Assembly: GCA_028710885.1 (NCBI GenBank)
Contig: JAQTTG010000004.1
Span: 186,001 to 250,000, forward strand
Origin: Sulfuricurvum sp.
GTDB taxonomy: Bacteria; Campylobacterota; Campylobacteria; Campylobacterales; Sulfurimonadaceae
Length of the DNA: 64,000 nucleotides
Direction of reading: 5' to 3'
Shown in pieces: positions 29,402 through 40,038 of the stretch (the first letter of the stretch is position 1; every line of letters starts with the position of its first letter). The position numbers were made by a program, and so were the translations under genes. Under the pieces are notes generated by a model that saw nothing but the letters and a program-made list of their open reading frames with translations, had not been told where the DNA came from and searched no databases.

Positions 29402-30523
29402 ATGGAAAATACTCGCCCTGCCACTATCACTGTACTCAGTAATTCATCGCACATAGTCGTGCGATGCAACGGTAACTGGACCATAAATTTTCTAAAAAAA
29501 GCGGCATTAGAACTCGAAATACTTCAACCATCAGCTCCCCTTACTTTGGATATCAGTGATGTCAATCAACTCGATTCTGGTGGTGTTGCACTCTTATACA
29601 TGAACACTAAAAAATTTGAAAAAGCAGGATATAAAACCGAAATTATCGGGGGAAAAGAAGACCATCTCAAACTCTATCATCTGCTCTCTTCCTCTCTAGC
29701 ACGTGAAGAACCTATTTTCCGATCTGCATACTCATGGCTCCATATTTTAGGAGAAAAAAGTTTTTCATCACTACTGGGAATGAATCGCTTTCTCCATTAT
29801 TTAGGTGAAGCTTTCGTGATTCTCTTCTCCATCTTGATACACCCTTGGCGCATCCGTTATCGTGCGATTATTGCTCATATTTTTACCACAGGCTTAGAAG
29901 CGCTTCCTATCATAGCCATCAGTGCATTTCTCATCGGTGTTGTCGTAGCATATCAAAGTATTGTTCAGCTTCAAAAATTTGGTGCTGACATTTTTATCGT
30001 CGATACAATCGGAATATCCCTGACGCGTGAACTCGCACCGTTGATTAGTGCTATTGTAGTGGCCGGACGAAGCGGTTCGGCTTTTACAGCGCAACTCGGT
30101 GCTATGAAAATGACCCAAGAGATCGATGCAATGAAAACAATGGGATTTGACCCTTTTATATTCTTAGTGTGGCCTAGAGTTTTTGCATTGATGCTTGTAA
30201 TGCCGTTACTCATATTCTTTGCTGATATCATCGGAATTTTTGGTGGAATGATAATCGCTCAAGCACAATCGCATATCTCTTTTTCGGAATTCACCCACCG
30301 TTTGCAGGGGACATTAGCTATCAAACATTTTATTATCGGTATTTTAAAAGGTCCATTTTTCGCCTTTTTAATTGCTATTGTCAGTACATATCGAGGATTT
30401 CAAGTATCTCTGAATACTGAAAGTATTGGCTTTTATACAACAAAAAGCGTTGTCAATTCTATTTTTTTGGTCATTGCCTGTGATGCCATTTTTTCCATCC
30501 TCCTCACAGAGCTAAAATTATGA
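29402..30523 (+). CDS. Mla-type ABC transporter permease with N-terminal STAS domain
   Basis: STAS-like N terminus (LTLDISDVNQLDSGGVALLYM) followed by MlaE family permease (ELAPLISAIVVAGRSGSAFTAQLGAMK). Confidence 0.9.
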   Translation: MENTRPATITVLSNSSHIVVRCNGNWTINFLKKAALELEILQPSAPLTLDISDVNQLDSGGVALLYMNTKKFEKAGYKTEIIGGKEDHLKLYHLLSSSLAREEPIFRSAYSWLHILGEKSFSSLLGMNRFLHYLGEAFVILFSILIHPWRIRYRAIIAHIFTTGLEALPIIAISAFLIGVVVAYQSIVQLQKFGADIFIVDTIGISLTRELAPLISAIVVAGRSGSAFTAQLGAMKMTQEIDAMKTMGFDPFIFLVWPRVFALMLVMPLLIFFADIIGIFGGMIIAQAQSHISFSEFTHRLQGTLAIKHFIIGILKGPFFAFLIAIVSTYRGFQVSLNTESIGFYTTKSVVNSIFLVIACDAIFSILLTELKL

Positions 30524-31299
30524 ATCCGGCAATCATCCGTGTGAAAAATATTGTCACTTCTTTTGGAAATACTATTGTCCATGATCATGTCAGTTGCACA
30601 GTTAATCACAATGAGATCTATGCACTACTAGGCGGAAGTGGATCTGGAAAATCTACTCTGCTACGAGAAATGATCATGCTAACCCATCCCGACAGTGGTT
30701 TTATTGAAGTGTTAGGGCATCCTTTAAAAAATATCTCTTTCGAAGAAGCATATGAACTGCGCCGTCAGTGGGGAGTGCTTTTTCAGTCAGGAGCTCTTTA
30801 CTCATCGTTGAGTGTCGGAGAGAATATTGCACTGCTTTATAAAGAATACACCGATCTCCCTCCAAATCTCATTCGCGAACTGGTCAAGCTCAAAATCGAT
30901 CTCGTAGGTCTTCCGCAGCATGCTATCAATCTCTACCCAAGCGAACTCAGCGGCGGTATGATCAAACGTGCTGCGCTTGCCCGTGCACTAGCCCTCGATC
31001 CAAAACTTTTATTTCTTGATGAACCAACCTCTGGACTCGATCCACTCAGTTCGCGTCAATTTGATACACTGATACAACAATTACGAGATCTTTTAGGATT
31101 AACCGTTGTCATGGTAACCCATGATTTAAATACAATACACCATATCGTAGACCGTTTTGCATTACTCGGAGACAATAAGGTTATTGCAGAGGGAACTTTA
31201 GATGAAGTACTTTCCATCAAACATCCTCTTATCGATTATTTTTTTCAAATCACTCGTAATACATCTCATCAAAAGGAGATACATGGAATCCAGAGTTAA
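30520..31299 (+). CDS. Mla-type ABC transporter ATP-binding protein
   Basis: Walker A GGSGSGKST, signature LSGGM, Walker B LLFLDEPTSGLDP; overlaps permease gene by 4 nt. Confidence 0.94.
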   Translation: MNPAIIRVKNIVTSFGNTIVHDHVSCTVNHNEIYALLGGSGSGKSTLLREMIMLTHPDSGFIEVLGHPLKNISFEEAYELRRQWGVLFQSGALYSSLSVGENIALLYKEYTDLPPNLIRELVKLKIDLVGLPQHAINLYPSELSGGMIKRAALARALALDPKLLFLDEPTSGLDPLSSRQFDTLIQQLRDLLGLTVVMVTHDLNTIHHIVDRFALLGDNKVIAEGTLDEVLSIKHPLIDYFFQITRNTSHQKEIHGIQS

Positions 31300-32251
31300 T
31301 TACACCGTTGTGGGAATATTCATCCTAGTATTGAGCAGTGCATTAATCGCTTTTGCTTTTTGGCTTGGTAAATACAATCAAAACGAAAGCAATTACCATC
31401 GCTACTACGTATATCTCACAGAATCGGTATCAGGTCTCTCTCCTGAAGCATCTGTAAAATTCCACGGTGTGGATGTTGGAATGGTAGAAACAGTCCAAAT
31501 CAATCCAAAAAACAGTGAAGAAGTTATTCTGACTTTAAAAATTAAAAAAGAAACACCGATTAAGACTGACTCCAGTGCCGTACTAAAATTTTACGGAATT
31601 ACCGGTCTTGCTTTTATAGAAATCATTGGTGGAAGCAAAGATGCGCCCCTCTTAATAACCAACGCTGATCAATATGCAACCATACCGGCTTCTCCGTCTA
31701 TCATCAAACGACTCGATGAATCGTTAAGTAATGTAGCATCTAAACTTTCCGTGACCCTTGAACGTGCTGATCGGCTATTTAGTGATAAAAATGTGGATAA
31801 CGTGGCCCAATCTTTAGAACATTTACGCTCTCTTACCACTCAAATTGATGCATATCAAAGTGAGATAAAACAGCTTTTATCACAAAGTTCTACACTTGAA
31901 ACCAATGCGACTGAATCATTACTAACTATGAAAGAAGCGGCAACAAGTGTCAAAAACAGTTCAAACAGTTTTAATACACTCATTCAAACAAAAATGACGT
32001 CTACTCTTGATTCGCTCCAAGCTACCTCGCTTGAAAGTCATGCCTTAATCCGGAAAATTGAAAATTCTGTCGATCGTGGTGATTATGACCTAAATTCAAT
32101 GGTATCTCCAACATCTTCACAACTCAATGATCTTATCGAGCAAACACAAACTCTCTCGAATGAGATGGAAATGACTTTACGCAATCTTCGTGAAAGCCCT
32201 TCTGATCTATTGTTTAAAAAATCAATTCAAAAACCTGGTCCGGGAGAATAA
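31283..32251 (+). CDS. MlaD/MCE-domain substrate-binding protein
   Basis: MESRVNYTVVGIFIL TM anchor, VSGLSPEASVKFHGVDVG MCE motif; start chosen at internal Met28 of ORF 31202..32251. Confidence 0.92.
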   Translation: MESRVNYTVVGIFILVLSSALIAFAFWLGKYNQNESNYHRYYVYLTESVSGLSPEASVKFHGVDVGMVETVQINPKNSEEVILTLKIKKETPIKTDSSAVLKFYGITGLAFIEIIGGSKDAPLLITNADQYATIPASPSIIKRLDESLSNVASKLSVTLERADRLFSDKNVDNVAQSLEHLRSLTTQIDAYQSEIKQLLSQSSTLETNATESLLTMKEAATSVKNSSNSFNTLIQTKMTSTLDSLQATSLESHALIRKIENSVDRGDYDLNSMVSPTSSQLNDLIEQTQTLSNEMEMTLRNLRESPSDLLFKKSIQKPGPGE

Positions 32252-32253
32252 CC

Positions 32254-32853
32254 ATGAGATACATATTGTTATCCGTAACACTCGCCTTATCATTTATCGG
32301 ATGTTCATCAACCTTGACACCTGCGATTAGTGAATACACTATTTTTCCCTCTTCTTTTACGGACAAATCGGATAAACCACTCAGTGAACACACCCTCACT
32401 ATCGCATCAACAAAAAGCATCCCTTCTCTTGCTTCCAAAAATATTTTTTACCTGCGTGAATCGGGTGAAAGTGGAATATATCTATACAGTCGATGGAGTG
32501 ATACTCCTAATGTTTTTATTGAACGTTCGCTTAACACTCAGTTACAAGAGAAAAAGGTATTTATCTCCATCCTTCCCTCCACATCTACTGCCCATTCCGA
32601 CTGGATTTTGGAAGCAAATTTGGATGCTTTTTATCACCGATTTTCAGCAGATGGAAATTCTCAAGGATTTATCGATATCACCTACCGCCTGATTGATGCT
32701 TCCACAAAACGTCTCATTAGCTCCAAACATTTTACTATTATAGTTAAAGCCCCAAGCAATGATGCAAAAGGGGGAGTCTATGCACTTACACAAGCAACAC
32801 AAAATTTGAGTGAGCAATGTTCTCAATGGCTCATAACACAGGTGAAACAATGA
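32254..32853 (+). CDS. ABC-type transport auxiliary lipoprotein
   Basis: Lipobox LSFIGCSS; fourth gene of the Mla-type operon. Confidence 0.8.
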   Translation: MRYILLSVTLALSFIGCSSTLTPAISEYTIFPSSFTDKSDKPLSEHTLTIASTKSIPSLASKNIFYLRESGESGIYLYSRWSDTPNVFIERSLNTQLQEKKVFISILPSTSTAHSDWILEANLDAFYHRFSADGNSQGFIDITYRLIDASTKRLISSKHFTIIVKAPSNDAKGGVYALTQATQNLSEQCSQWLITQVKQ

Positions 32854-33833
32854 AACAAAAAATTGCTATTCTCTGCTCCGGCGGGGATGTATCAGGGATG
32901 AACCCTGCGCTAAAACGGTTTGTAGAATATGCTCATGCCAGAGGAATAGAACCCTATTTTATTCATCATGGTTTTGAAGGACTGATTGACAACAATATTA
33001 CCCCTGCAAGTTACGCTGATGTTACCGGAATCATTACTCGTGGTGGTACCAAAATCGGTTCAGCCCGATCAAAACGCTTTTTAGAAAACTACTATCGTGA
33101 GATAGCAGCAAAAAATCTCAAAGCATTGGGAATTAGTATGCTTATTGTATTGGGAGGAGATGGCAGTTTTAGAGGAATGGAACGTTTTTATGCTGAGCAA
33201 GGTATCGCTTTTTGCGGTATCCCCTCGACGATTGATAACGATATCAATGGAACCGATTATTGTCTCGGAGTTGATACTGCACTAGGTGTCATTAAAGGTT
33301 CAATTGATCAAATACGAGATACAGCTTCTTCATTTAGACGTGCCTTTGTGATAGAAACAATGGGACGAAACTGTGGCTACCTCGCCTTAATCTCTGCCAT
33401 GACTTCAGGCGCTGAATTATGCCTTATTCCCGAAATTCCTGTTAATCTTCACGAGTATAAAGGGTGCTTTCAATCCCAAATTTCTAAAGGACGTGATTAC
33501 TTTATTGCTATTGTCTCAGAAGCACTCCAAAACACACATGAAATTTCCCAATGGTTTGAAAAAGAGCTTGGATTTGAATCACGCATTTCAGTTTTAGGCC
33601 ATATCCAACGAGGTGGGAATCCAAGCGTATACGACAGACTTATGGCTTATCGCTTTGTCACCTATGCTATTGACGCATTATTAGAGGGAAAAACCCATTC
33701 GGTCATCTGCTATACAAAAAGCCATTTTACATTTAAAACAATAGATGAAGTTGCATTGCATCCCTATCGTATAGATGAAGAATTACTTAATCTTGGGCGT
33801 GAACAATTTGCTCCATCGCACTGTCAAATGTAG
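32850..33833 (+). CDS. pfkA: 6-phosphofructokinase
   Basis: ILCSGGDVSGMNPAL, VLGGDGSFRG, IPSTIDNDINGTDYCLG, IETMGRNCGYLAL, VLGHIQRGGNPS; start at Met12 of the ORF-track entry. Confidence 0.93.
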   Translation: MKQKIAILCSGGDVSGMNPALKRFVEYAHARGIEPYFIHHGFEGLIDNNITPASYADVTGIITRGGTKIGSARSKRFLENYYREIAAKNLKALGISMLIVLGGDGSFRGMERFYAEQGIAFCGIPSTIDNDINGTDYCLGVDTALGVIKGSIDQIRDTASSFRRAFVIETMGRNCGYLALISAMTSGAELCLIPEIPVNLHEYKGCFQSQISKGRDYFIAIVSEALQNTHEISQWFEKELGFESRISVLGHIQRGGNPSVYDRLMAYRFVTYAIDALLEGKTHSVICYTKSHFTFKTIDEVALHPYRIDEELLNLGREQFAPSHCQM

Positions 33834-34650
33834 GGTAGAGAAACTCAAATCCATGTTCTTGCAGAACACGGGGATAAACCTCTTTAGAATCAAGCATCAC
33901 GGTTGAACCCTCGCCAAAAGCGAGTTTAACCAACCAAGCAGGAAGATCAAAAAAAGTAGGGCGATGTAAAATCCGTCCCATGGCTTTAGTCTGCTCTAAA
34001 TTATTGATCGGTTCAGGGGAAGTTAGATTAACGACTCCACTGATTTCATTATGATCAATCAAAAATGCAGCAGCGCGAATTAGATCTTGGAGATGAATCC
34101 ACGAAATCATTTGAAAACCATCGCCCATTTTTCCGCCAAATCCCATTTTAAAGGGAGGCAACATTTTAACCATTGCACCACCCCCACTGGCATAAACAAC
34201 CCCAAAACGCATTAAACATACCCGTGTTGTAGGAGAAACTGCACGAAGTGCCTCCTTTTCCCAATCCAGAACTAATGTGGCTAAAAAATCTTCTCCAAAA
34301 TCGCGAGAAAACTCATCATGTTGATGATACGCATCATACACCCCTACTGCTGAGGCATTTAACATCACATGAGGTACTTTTTCGCAAAAAGCCATAGCAT
34401 CAACCAATTTGGATGTTGTTTCCAAACGGCTTTGACGCAACATTTTTTTATACGATTTACTCCAACGTCCTAAAATATTGGCTCCGGAAAGATTAAAGAG
34501 AACATCAGCTCCATCTACGCGTTTAGCAATTGATTCTACGGATACATCAGAACGAACACTCAAAGAGACAACTTCATCTCCACGTGCTTGAAAAAAATTA
34601 TTTAGTCCGCTCCCGACAAATCCACTTATTCCACATATTACTATTTTCAT
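33787..34650 (-). CDS. TIGR01777-family NAD(P)-dependent epimerase
   Basis: MKIVICGISGFVGSGL, ASAVGVYD, RFGVVYASGGGAMVKMLPPFKMGFGGKMGDGFQMISWIHLQD. Confidence 0.92.
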   Translation of the reverse strand: MKIVICGISGFVGSGLNNFFQARGDEVVSLSVRSDVSVESIAKRVDGADVLFNLSGANILGRWSKSYKKMLRQSRLETTSKLVDAMAFCEKVPHVMLNASAVGVYDAYHQHDEFSRDFGEDFLATLVLDWEKEALRAVSPTTRVCLMRFGVVYASGGGAMVKMLPPFKMGFGGKMGDGFQMISWIHLQDLIRAAAFLIDHNEISGVVNLTSPEPINNLEQTKAMGRILHRPTFFDLPAWLVKLAFGEGSTVMLDSKEVYPRVLQEHGFEFLYPTFDSAMEQIVHAQD

Positions 34651-34796
34651 CGGAAATCCCTTTTATTAAGAGTGATTGTAACCTATCCGATGCACAGAAG
34701 AATTAAAGATTAAATTGGTTGTGAGGTTTAAAAATATTCTAATAGAAAGGAAAAATGAGAGGAATACAAATGCCCGCAAGGGGCAAAGCTACGGTA

Positions 34797-35129
34797 TCAG
34801 CCGCAAGAAGGAACATTTCCAGAATCTGAACCGTACATGTACAAGAAATCTCTCAAGTCAGGAGCAGAACTTTTAAATCCTTCACCATTAAAGAAAGGCT
34901 CTGCTTTAGTACCGGCATGTTTTTTAATGATTTCTGCACCACCATTTGCGAAAAGGTCATCCCATTCGTCTTGTGTATGCATTGCAGCACCTTTAGTACC
35001 ATTACCGTGACAATTTTTACACGTTTTCAAATAAGCTTTTTGACCTTTTTTGTCATCAGCTGATGCAGTTGTACTCATCATTCCTACAGCAATGACTGCC
35101 GCAAGAAAGAATGAAATAGACTTTGTCAT
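34797..35129 (-). CDS. periplasmic class I cytochrome c
   Basis: Signal peptide and single haem motif CKNCH. Confidence 0.92.
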   Translation of the reverse strand: MTKSISFFLAAVIAVGMMSTTASADDKKGQKAYLKTCKNCHGNGTKGAAMHTQDEWDDLFANGGAEIIKKHAGTKAEPFFNGEGFKSSAPDLRDFLYMYGSDSGNVPSCG

Positions 35130-35300
35130 ATTGTTCTCCTTGAAGTTTAACGTAAGACACTTTCAGCATTTTCGAAAAAATAGTGGAGGTGCCTTGATCA
35201 GTTCAATGATAACTAACAAAGGGTAAACAGATGTTTAATTTATTTATTTATTTTTTGATATGAAAATTATTTTATCAAAAATGTATCAAAAAAGCACATA

Positions 35301-35639
35301 TTACTCATTATCGACAATTGGATCATTAAGCTCTTTTGACCCTTTTCGAACTTCATGACGAATCTTCTCTTGGCGAATTTTACGATATGCTTTATATTGT
35401 GCTTTAGTCAGTTCTTCAGCACTACAGCCTACTTCGGCACCGATCTCTTCAGAAGAAATGCCTGCTTCATTCATCATAACCATGCGAAGTTCTTTTTTTG
35501 TCAAGTGGCGTTTTAATGAAGCATACAATTCACGCTCGTCGTCATTAATCTCTACCGCACTACATTCGTATATTCGTGCTAATACTTCGCGAATTGTTTT
35601 TTCAGGGTTGTAACGCAACCATAGAGAGTTCTCTAACAT
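35301..35639 (-). CDS. hypothetical protein with possible HTH
   Basis: 112 aa; MMNEAGISSEEIGAEVGCSAEELTKAQYKAYRKIRQEK looks like a sigma-70 region 4-type helix-turn-helix; adjacent to serB. Confidence 0.6.
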   Translation of the reverse strand: MLENSLWLRYNPEKTIREVLARIYECSAVEINDDERELYASLKRHLTKKELRMVMMNEAGISSEEIGAEVGCSAEELTKAQYKAYRKIRQEKIRHEVRKGSKELNDPIVDNE

Positions 35640-36268
35640 TATAAAAATACCTTTGTAATAATTTGGGTGAGATCTTTCGTATCAACGATAATATTTGCCT
35701 CTTTTTTGAGAATCTCTTTAGCACAGAATGCTACACGAGTTCCCGCATGAGCGAACATAGAACGATCATTCGCGCCATCACCGACTACCATCGTCTCTTC
35801 TTCGGTAACTCCGAATAACCCTTGAAGGCGTTGCAGCATATCTCCTTTGGAAAAATCAAACATCATATCGCCGCCGACGAGTCCGGTTAACTTACCCTCT
35901 TTAGCGTGCAGAACGTTTGAGAAATCGGCATCGTATCCTAAAATGTTTTTCGCATACGACGTTGCGGTACGAAATCCCCCGCTGAAACAGACGACTTTAA
36001 TTCCCCGTTCTTTAAGTGCGGCAATCGTTTCTACTGCACCCGGCATATAGGGAAGATTCTGACAGATGTCTTCCACCTGAGCGAATTTCAGCCCTTTTAA
36101 CAATCCTACACGTTGCTGAAGTGATTCAAAAAAATCGAGTTCTCCATTCATAGCCCTCTCGGTAATCGCAGATACCTGCTCACCAATTCCAAGCGCTTCA
36201 GCAAAAAAATCTATCGTCTCTCCATCCATGAGAGTCGAATCAAAATCAAAAACACAAAGTTTGATCAA
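35639..36268 (-). CDS. serB: phosphoserine phosphatase (HAD-IB)
   Basis: CVFDFDSTLMDGETID, VCFSGGF, VVGDGANDRSMFAHAG. Confidence 0.93.
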   Translation of the reverse strand: MIKLCVFDFDSTLMDGETIDFFAEALGIGEQVSAITERAMNGELDFFESLQQRVGLLKGLKFAQVEDICQNLPYMPGAVETIAALKERGIKVVCFSGGFRTATSYAKNILGYDADFSNVLHAKEGKLTGLVGGDMMFDFSKGDMLQRLQGLFGVTEEETMVVGDGANDRSMFAHAGTRVAFCAKEILKKEANIIVDTKDLTQIITKVFL

Positions 36269-36319
36269 AATACATTTCCTGTTTGTTATAATGACGTAAT
36301 TATATCCAAAAGGGCCCTT

Positions 36320-37222
36320 TTGTTCGAAACCTTTATCGATAAACTCCGTAACGGAACTTATATTACCCTTGAGACTACTCCATCACGTTCGGCACAATTT
36401 GCCCCGACAATTGAAAAAATTGCCGCGTTGGGTTTGGATAAACTCGTAGACGGATTCAGTACTACCGACAATCCGCTCGCCAAACTCAAATACAATGCTC
36501 TTTTTGCCGCAATGAAACTCCAAGACCGTTTCGGGCTCCCGACGCTGGCAACAATGAGTATGCGCGACCGTAACCGTATTGCACTCCAGTCCGATCTCCT
36601 CGGTGCTAATGAAGCAGGTGTCCGTGCCATACTTGCCCTCACGGGAGACAGCGCCCATTATTCTGATCAGCCACATGCCAAAGGTGTATTTGAGGGAAAT
36701 AGTAAACTCCTTCTCGACATCATCACCACTCTCAATCGTGGAACCGATCTTGCCGAACAAAAACTGATTGTACCTGTAGAAGAAATTTTTCCTTTTGCCG
36801 TCATCGATGCTTATGCCAAAAGTACCGCCACGTTACAGAAAAAAATGACCAAAAAAGTCGCCCACGGAGCCATTGCCATCATCTCTCAACCCGTCTATGA
36901 TCTTGAAAATGCCCATAAACTACTCGATATGATGAGCGAAGCAAACGCTGAAAACAACGCGGCGTGTGTACTCGTTTTAGGCTATTTTCCGATTACAAAA
37001 CTGCGAACTGCCCGATTTTTGGATGAAAACGTTCCTGGAATTTTCGTGCCGCATACGTGGGTCGAAGCACTCGAAGCGGCTTCGCTGATTAGCCCAGAAG
37101 AAGAGTACCACGTCGGATTTGAACTGAGTAAAAACCTCTTCGAAGAACTCAAAGCACTTCACCCGAAAATTCATATCATGACGGCGAATCAATTCGAACT
37201 TGCAAAGGCGATTTTGAGTTAA
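36320..37222 (+). CDS. methylenetetrahydrofolate reductase family protein
   Basis: YITLETTPSRSAQFAPTIEKIAALGLDKLVDGFSTTDNP...ILALTGDSAHY; MTHFR-like TIM barrel; TTG start. Confidence 0.75.
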   Translation: MFETFIDKLRNGTYITLETTPSRSAQFAPTIEKIAALGLDKLVDGFSTTDNPLAKLKYNALFAAMKLQDRFGLPTLATMSMRDRNRIALQSDLLGANEAGVRAILALTGDSAHYSDQPHAKGVFEGNSKLLLDIITTLNRGTDLAEQKLIVPVEEIFPFAVIDAYAKSTATLQKKMTKKVAHGAIAIISQPVYDLENAHKLLDMMSEANAENNAACVLVLGYFPITKLRTARFLDENVPGIFVPHTWVEALEAASLISPEEEYHVGFELSKNLFEELKALHPKIHIMTANQFELAKAILS

Positions 37223-37289
37223 ATATTAAATCTAAATTGACGATAATACGCACAAAAGAAAACTTTTTTCATTATTATCCGGAGGGAAA

Positions 37290-39149
37290 ATGCGTATTTT
37301 CTTAATTATTTTACTACCAATCATTGTCCTATTAATGATGCTCTACTCTTTTTTTGATCCAAAACCTATCGAAAAAATTAATAATTTGACTTCAGTCCCC
37401 ATCGTCTTATCAAATCCGACTGTGCCAGATATTTCATTAGACACACTCTCTACACCAACATCAATAGCCCTATTATGCGATCCAAAGTCTTCATCCATGA
37501 TCAGTAGAATATTACGAATTTCGGGCGTTCCATTCTTTTTTGCAGACAATCTAAATAGTTTGTCTGCAAAAATTGCCTATCTGGATGCGGGATCTTTTCT
37601 TCCAAATTGGTTTACCCCTGAACGGGTTACAATGTTGGAAAATTTTGTTGACAAAGGGGGCCGTTTAATTATTGTTGGTGTCAATCATGATATTGCATCA
37701 AAACTCTCCCCTATTTTGCAATCACGATCTCTTAACACTGGGCATATGCACAAAAAATTTACACTTCTACCCGACAAATGGAACCGATATTTAGATGACC
37801 CGAATGAACAAAACTATACATTATCTACAATGGATGATAAAGCTCCTTATTCTACCGCTATTACAACCTATTCAAAAGACACTATTCTTGCACGTTATGA
37901 AGATGGAAATGTGGCAGCAATCCGATACAAATACAAAAAAGGAGATATTACCTTGATAGGAATATCTTCATATGATTTACGGCTTCGTAATTTAGTCGGA
38001 AGAGATTACAATGCCAATCAGCACTATTGTGACGATTTTGAACCACTTTCAGACTATCTTTCTTTGTTAATAAAAGGGATGTATGAATCAACATTTCCGA
38101 TAGGGGTAACCCTTCATACCGCTCCTTATGGGTACCAATCAACTCTTTTAATTACGCATGACGTTGATTACCGATATTCCATGGAGGAAGGGATGAAAAA
38201 GTTTGCTGAATCAGAAATACGTGAACATACCCCAAGTACTTTTTTTATCCAAACAAAATATCTCACTGATGATAAAGATGTCGCTTTTTTTACCCCAAAA
38301 ACAGCACGAATTTTCCCTTGGTTGCAAAAAAATGGGTTTGAAATTGGCTCCCATACTGTAATGCATACTCGAAACTTCAATAAGCTCCCTATAGGTACGT
38401 GCAAAGAATTTTATCCTGAGTATAAACCAATCAGCTTTACCGATACGGAAGATCAAAATAATCCAACCCTTTGCGGTGAATTAAAAGTAAGTAAAGAACT
38501 TTTAAATGGGATAAAGGGAGGCAATATTGTATCTTTTAGAAGTGGAGAACTTTTGTATCACAAAGACCTACCCCATGTTATGGAACGGCTCGGATACACT
38601 CAAGGTTCTAACTTTTCAGCTGAAGATGTACTCTCCTATTTTCCTTATCGCTATCCTTACGATAAATATACCCTTGATAAAGAAAGCAATATATTTGAAT
38701 TCCCATTAAGTTATGAAGATGAAATGTCACCTCCTCTTATATTTCGTGTGAACAAAGCGGTAAGCTTATTTGATAAAATTTATAATAATGGTGCAGTTTT
38801 TGTTTTATTAATACATCCTGATTGCACATGGTGGAAACTTAAAAATTTTGATTTATCGTTTGAAGAAAAATTTCTTCATGCCCTTCCTAATGATGTTTGG
38901 CGCACAACAATGTCTAAAGCTGGAAATTTTTGGCATTTTAGAGATACACTTAATTGGCACTATCAACAGCTGAACAACCATCTTATCATCACAATCAAAT
39001 CACACTCTGATTTTAAAGGTATAACATTTACCTTAAATACAAACTATCATGTGCGCTCTATCACATCAGGAGTACATGTTCAAAATCAAAAAATTATTGG
39101 TGATTTACATAATGGAGAGAATCAATGGGAATTTGACATTGTTCCTTAA
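37290..39149 (+). CDS. NodB-like polysaccharide deacetylase, N-terminally membrane anchored
   Basis: N-terminal TM; THDVDYRY, GSHTVMH, FRSGELLYHKDLPHVMERLGY, LLIHPDC deacetylase motifs. Confidence 0.85.
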   Translation: MRIFLIILLPIIVLLMMLYSFFDPKPIEKINNLTSVPIVLSNPTVPDISLDTLSTPTSIALLCDPKSSSMISRILRISGVPFFFADNLNSLSAKIAYLDAGSFLPNWFTPERVTMLENFVDKGGRLIIVGVNHDIASKLSPILQSRSLNTGHMHKKFTLLPDKWNRYLDDPNEQNYTLSTMDDKAPYSTAITTYSKDTILARYEDGNVAAIRYKYKKGDITLIGISSYDLRLRNLVGRDYNANQHYCDDFEPLSDYLSLLIKGMYESTFPIGVTLHTAPYGYQSTLLITHDVDYRYSMEEGMKKFAESEIREHTPSTFFIQTKYLTDDKDVAFFTPKTARIFPWLQKNGFEIGSHTVMHTRNFNKLPIGTCKEFYPEYKPISFTDTEDQNNPTLCGELKVSKELLNGIKGGNIVSFRSGELLYHKDLPHVMERLGYTQGSNFSAEDVLSYFPYRYPYDKYTLDKESNIFEFPLSYEDEMSPPLIFRVNKAVSLFDKIYNNGAVFVLLIHPDCTWWKLKNFDLSFEEKFLHALPNDVWRTTMSKAGNFWHFRDTLNWHYQQLNNHLIITIKSHSDFKGITFTLNTNYHVRSITSGVHVQNQKIIGDLHNGENQWEFDIVP

Positions 39150-39954
39150 ACTATATCCCTCTGTCCAAATAATATTAGCATTACTCATTCTCATTCTTTT
39201 CTACGGATGCGCCAAGCCCAATATTCCAAATAAAGAAATAACAAACGGAGTGTGGGCATGGAACCGTTTGGATAATCTGTCAAAAACATCTCAATATTCA
39301 ATTAGTACTGTGTATTTACAACGACACAACACAGAAATTGACGAACCTTTCCGTCAAGATGCTAAACAGCTTAAAAATGGTTATATATTTTGGCTTTTGG
39401 ATGGAAACACAGCATCCATTGATGATCCCTCATTTATCCAATACGATATCTCTATTCTCGATCAAGCGCTCAAAGAGCACATAGAGATACAAGGGCTTCA
39501 TCTTGATATAGAGCTCTATACTCGAGCTGACTATACTCCTGAAACAATGGAAAATTTATGGCGCCGCTATCTGATCACATTGAAAAATGTTGCTGATGAA
39601 TTACATAAAAGAGGGTTAAAACTCTCTATCTCTATCCCTTTTTGGCTCGATACAATAACGCTCAACAATCGTCCACTATGCGATCAAGTGATGGACATTG
39701 CCGATGAAACCGTTATCATGTCCTATCGTACTGATTCAAATGATCTTTTAGCAACGGTTGAGCATGAATTAAACTATGCACAGACGCATGGAAAATCTAT
39801 CTTTTTAGCAGTTGACCTCTCCCCATCCAATGAAGCAAATGGAGAAAAACTATCATTTTTTAATCATAAGAATAAATTAAAGGATGTTATAACTATTAAA
39901 ATTAATAATATATCATTCAAAGGATGGGTATTTCACAGCCTTGATGATATTTAA
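39112..39954 (+). CDS. lipoprotein with TIM-barrel glycosidase-like domain
   Basis: Lipobox LILFYGCA; IQGLHLDIELY and ADETVIMSYRT resemble glycoside hydrolase (GH18-like) strands; overlaps the deacetylase 3' end. Confidence 0.65.
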   Translation: MERINGNLTLFLKLYPSVQIILALLILILFYGCAKPNIPNKEITNGVWAWNRLDNLSKTSQYSISTVYLQRHNTEIDEPFRQDAKQLKNGYIFWLLDGNTASIDDPSFIQYDISILDQALKEHIEIQGLHLDIELYTRADYTPETMENLWRRYLITLKNVADELHKRGLKLSISIPFWLDTITLNNRPLCDQVMDIADETVIMSYRTDSNDLLATVEHELNYAQTHGKSIFLAVDLSPSNEANGEKLSFFNHKNKLKDVITIKINNISFKGWVFHSLDDI

Positions 39955-40038
39955 TCATATAATAAGTCACATTTCTGTTAATTGTTACCTAAATACAGTA
40001 TACTATCAATAATTCTTATCTAATAAAGTTTAACTAAT

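Noticed and set aside
34771-34785. TGCCC-GCAAG-GGGCA as terminator of the cytochrome c gene
   Set aside because: Short stem, weak downstream T-run on the minus strand; plausible but not supported enough.
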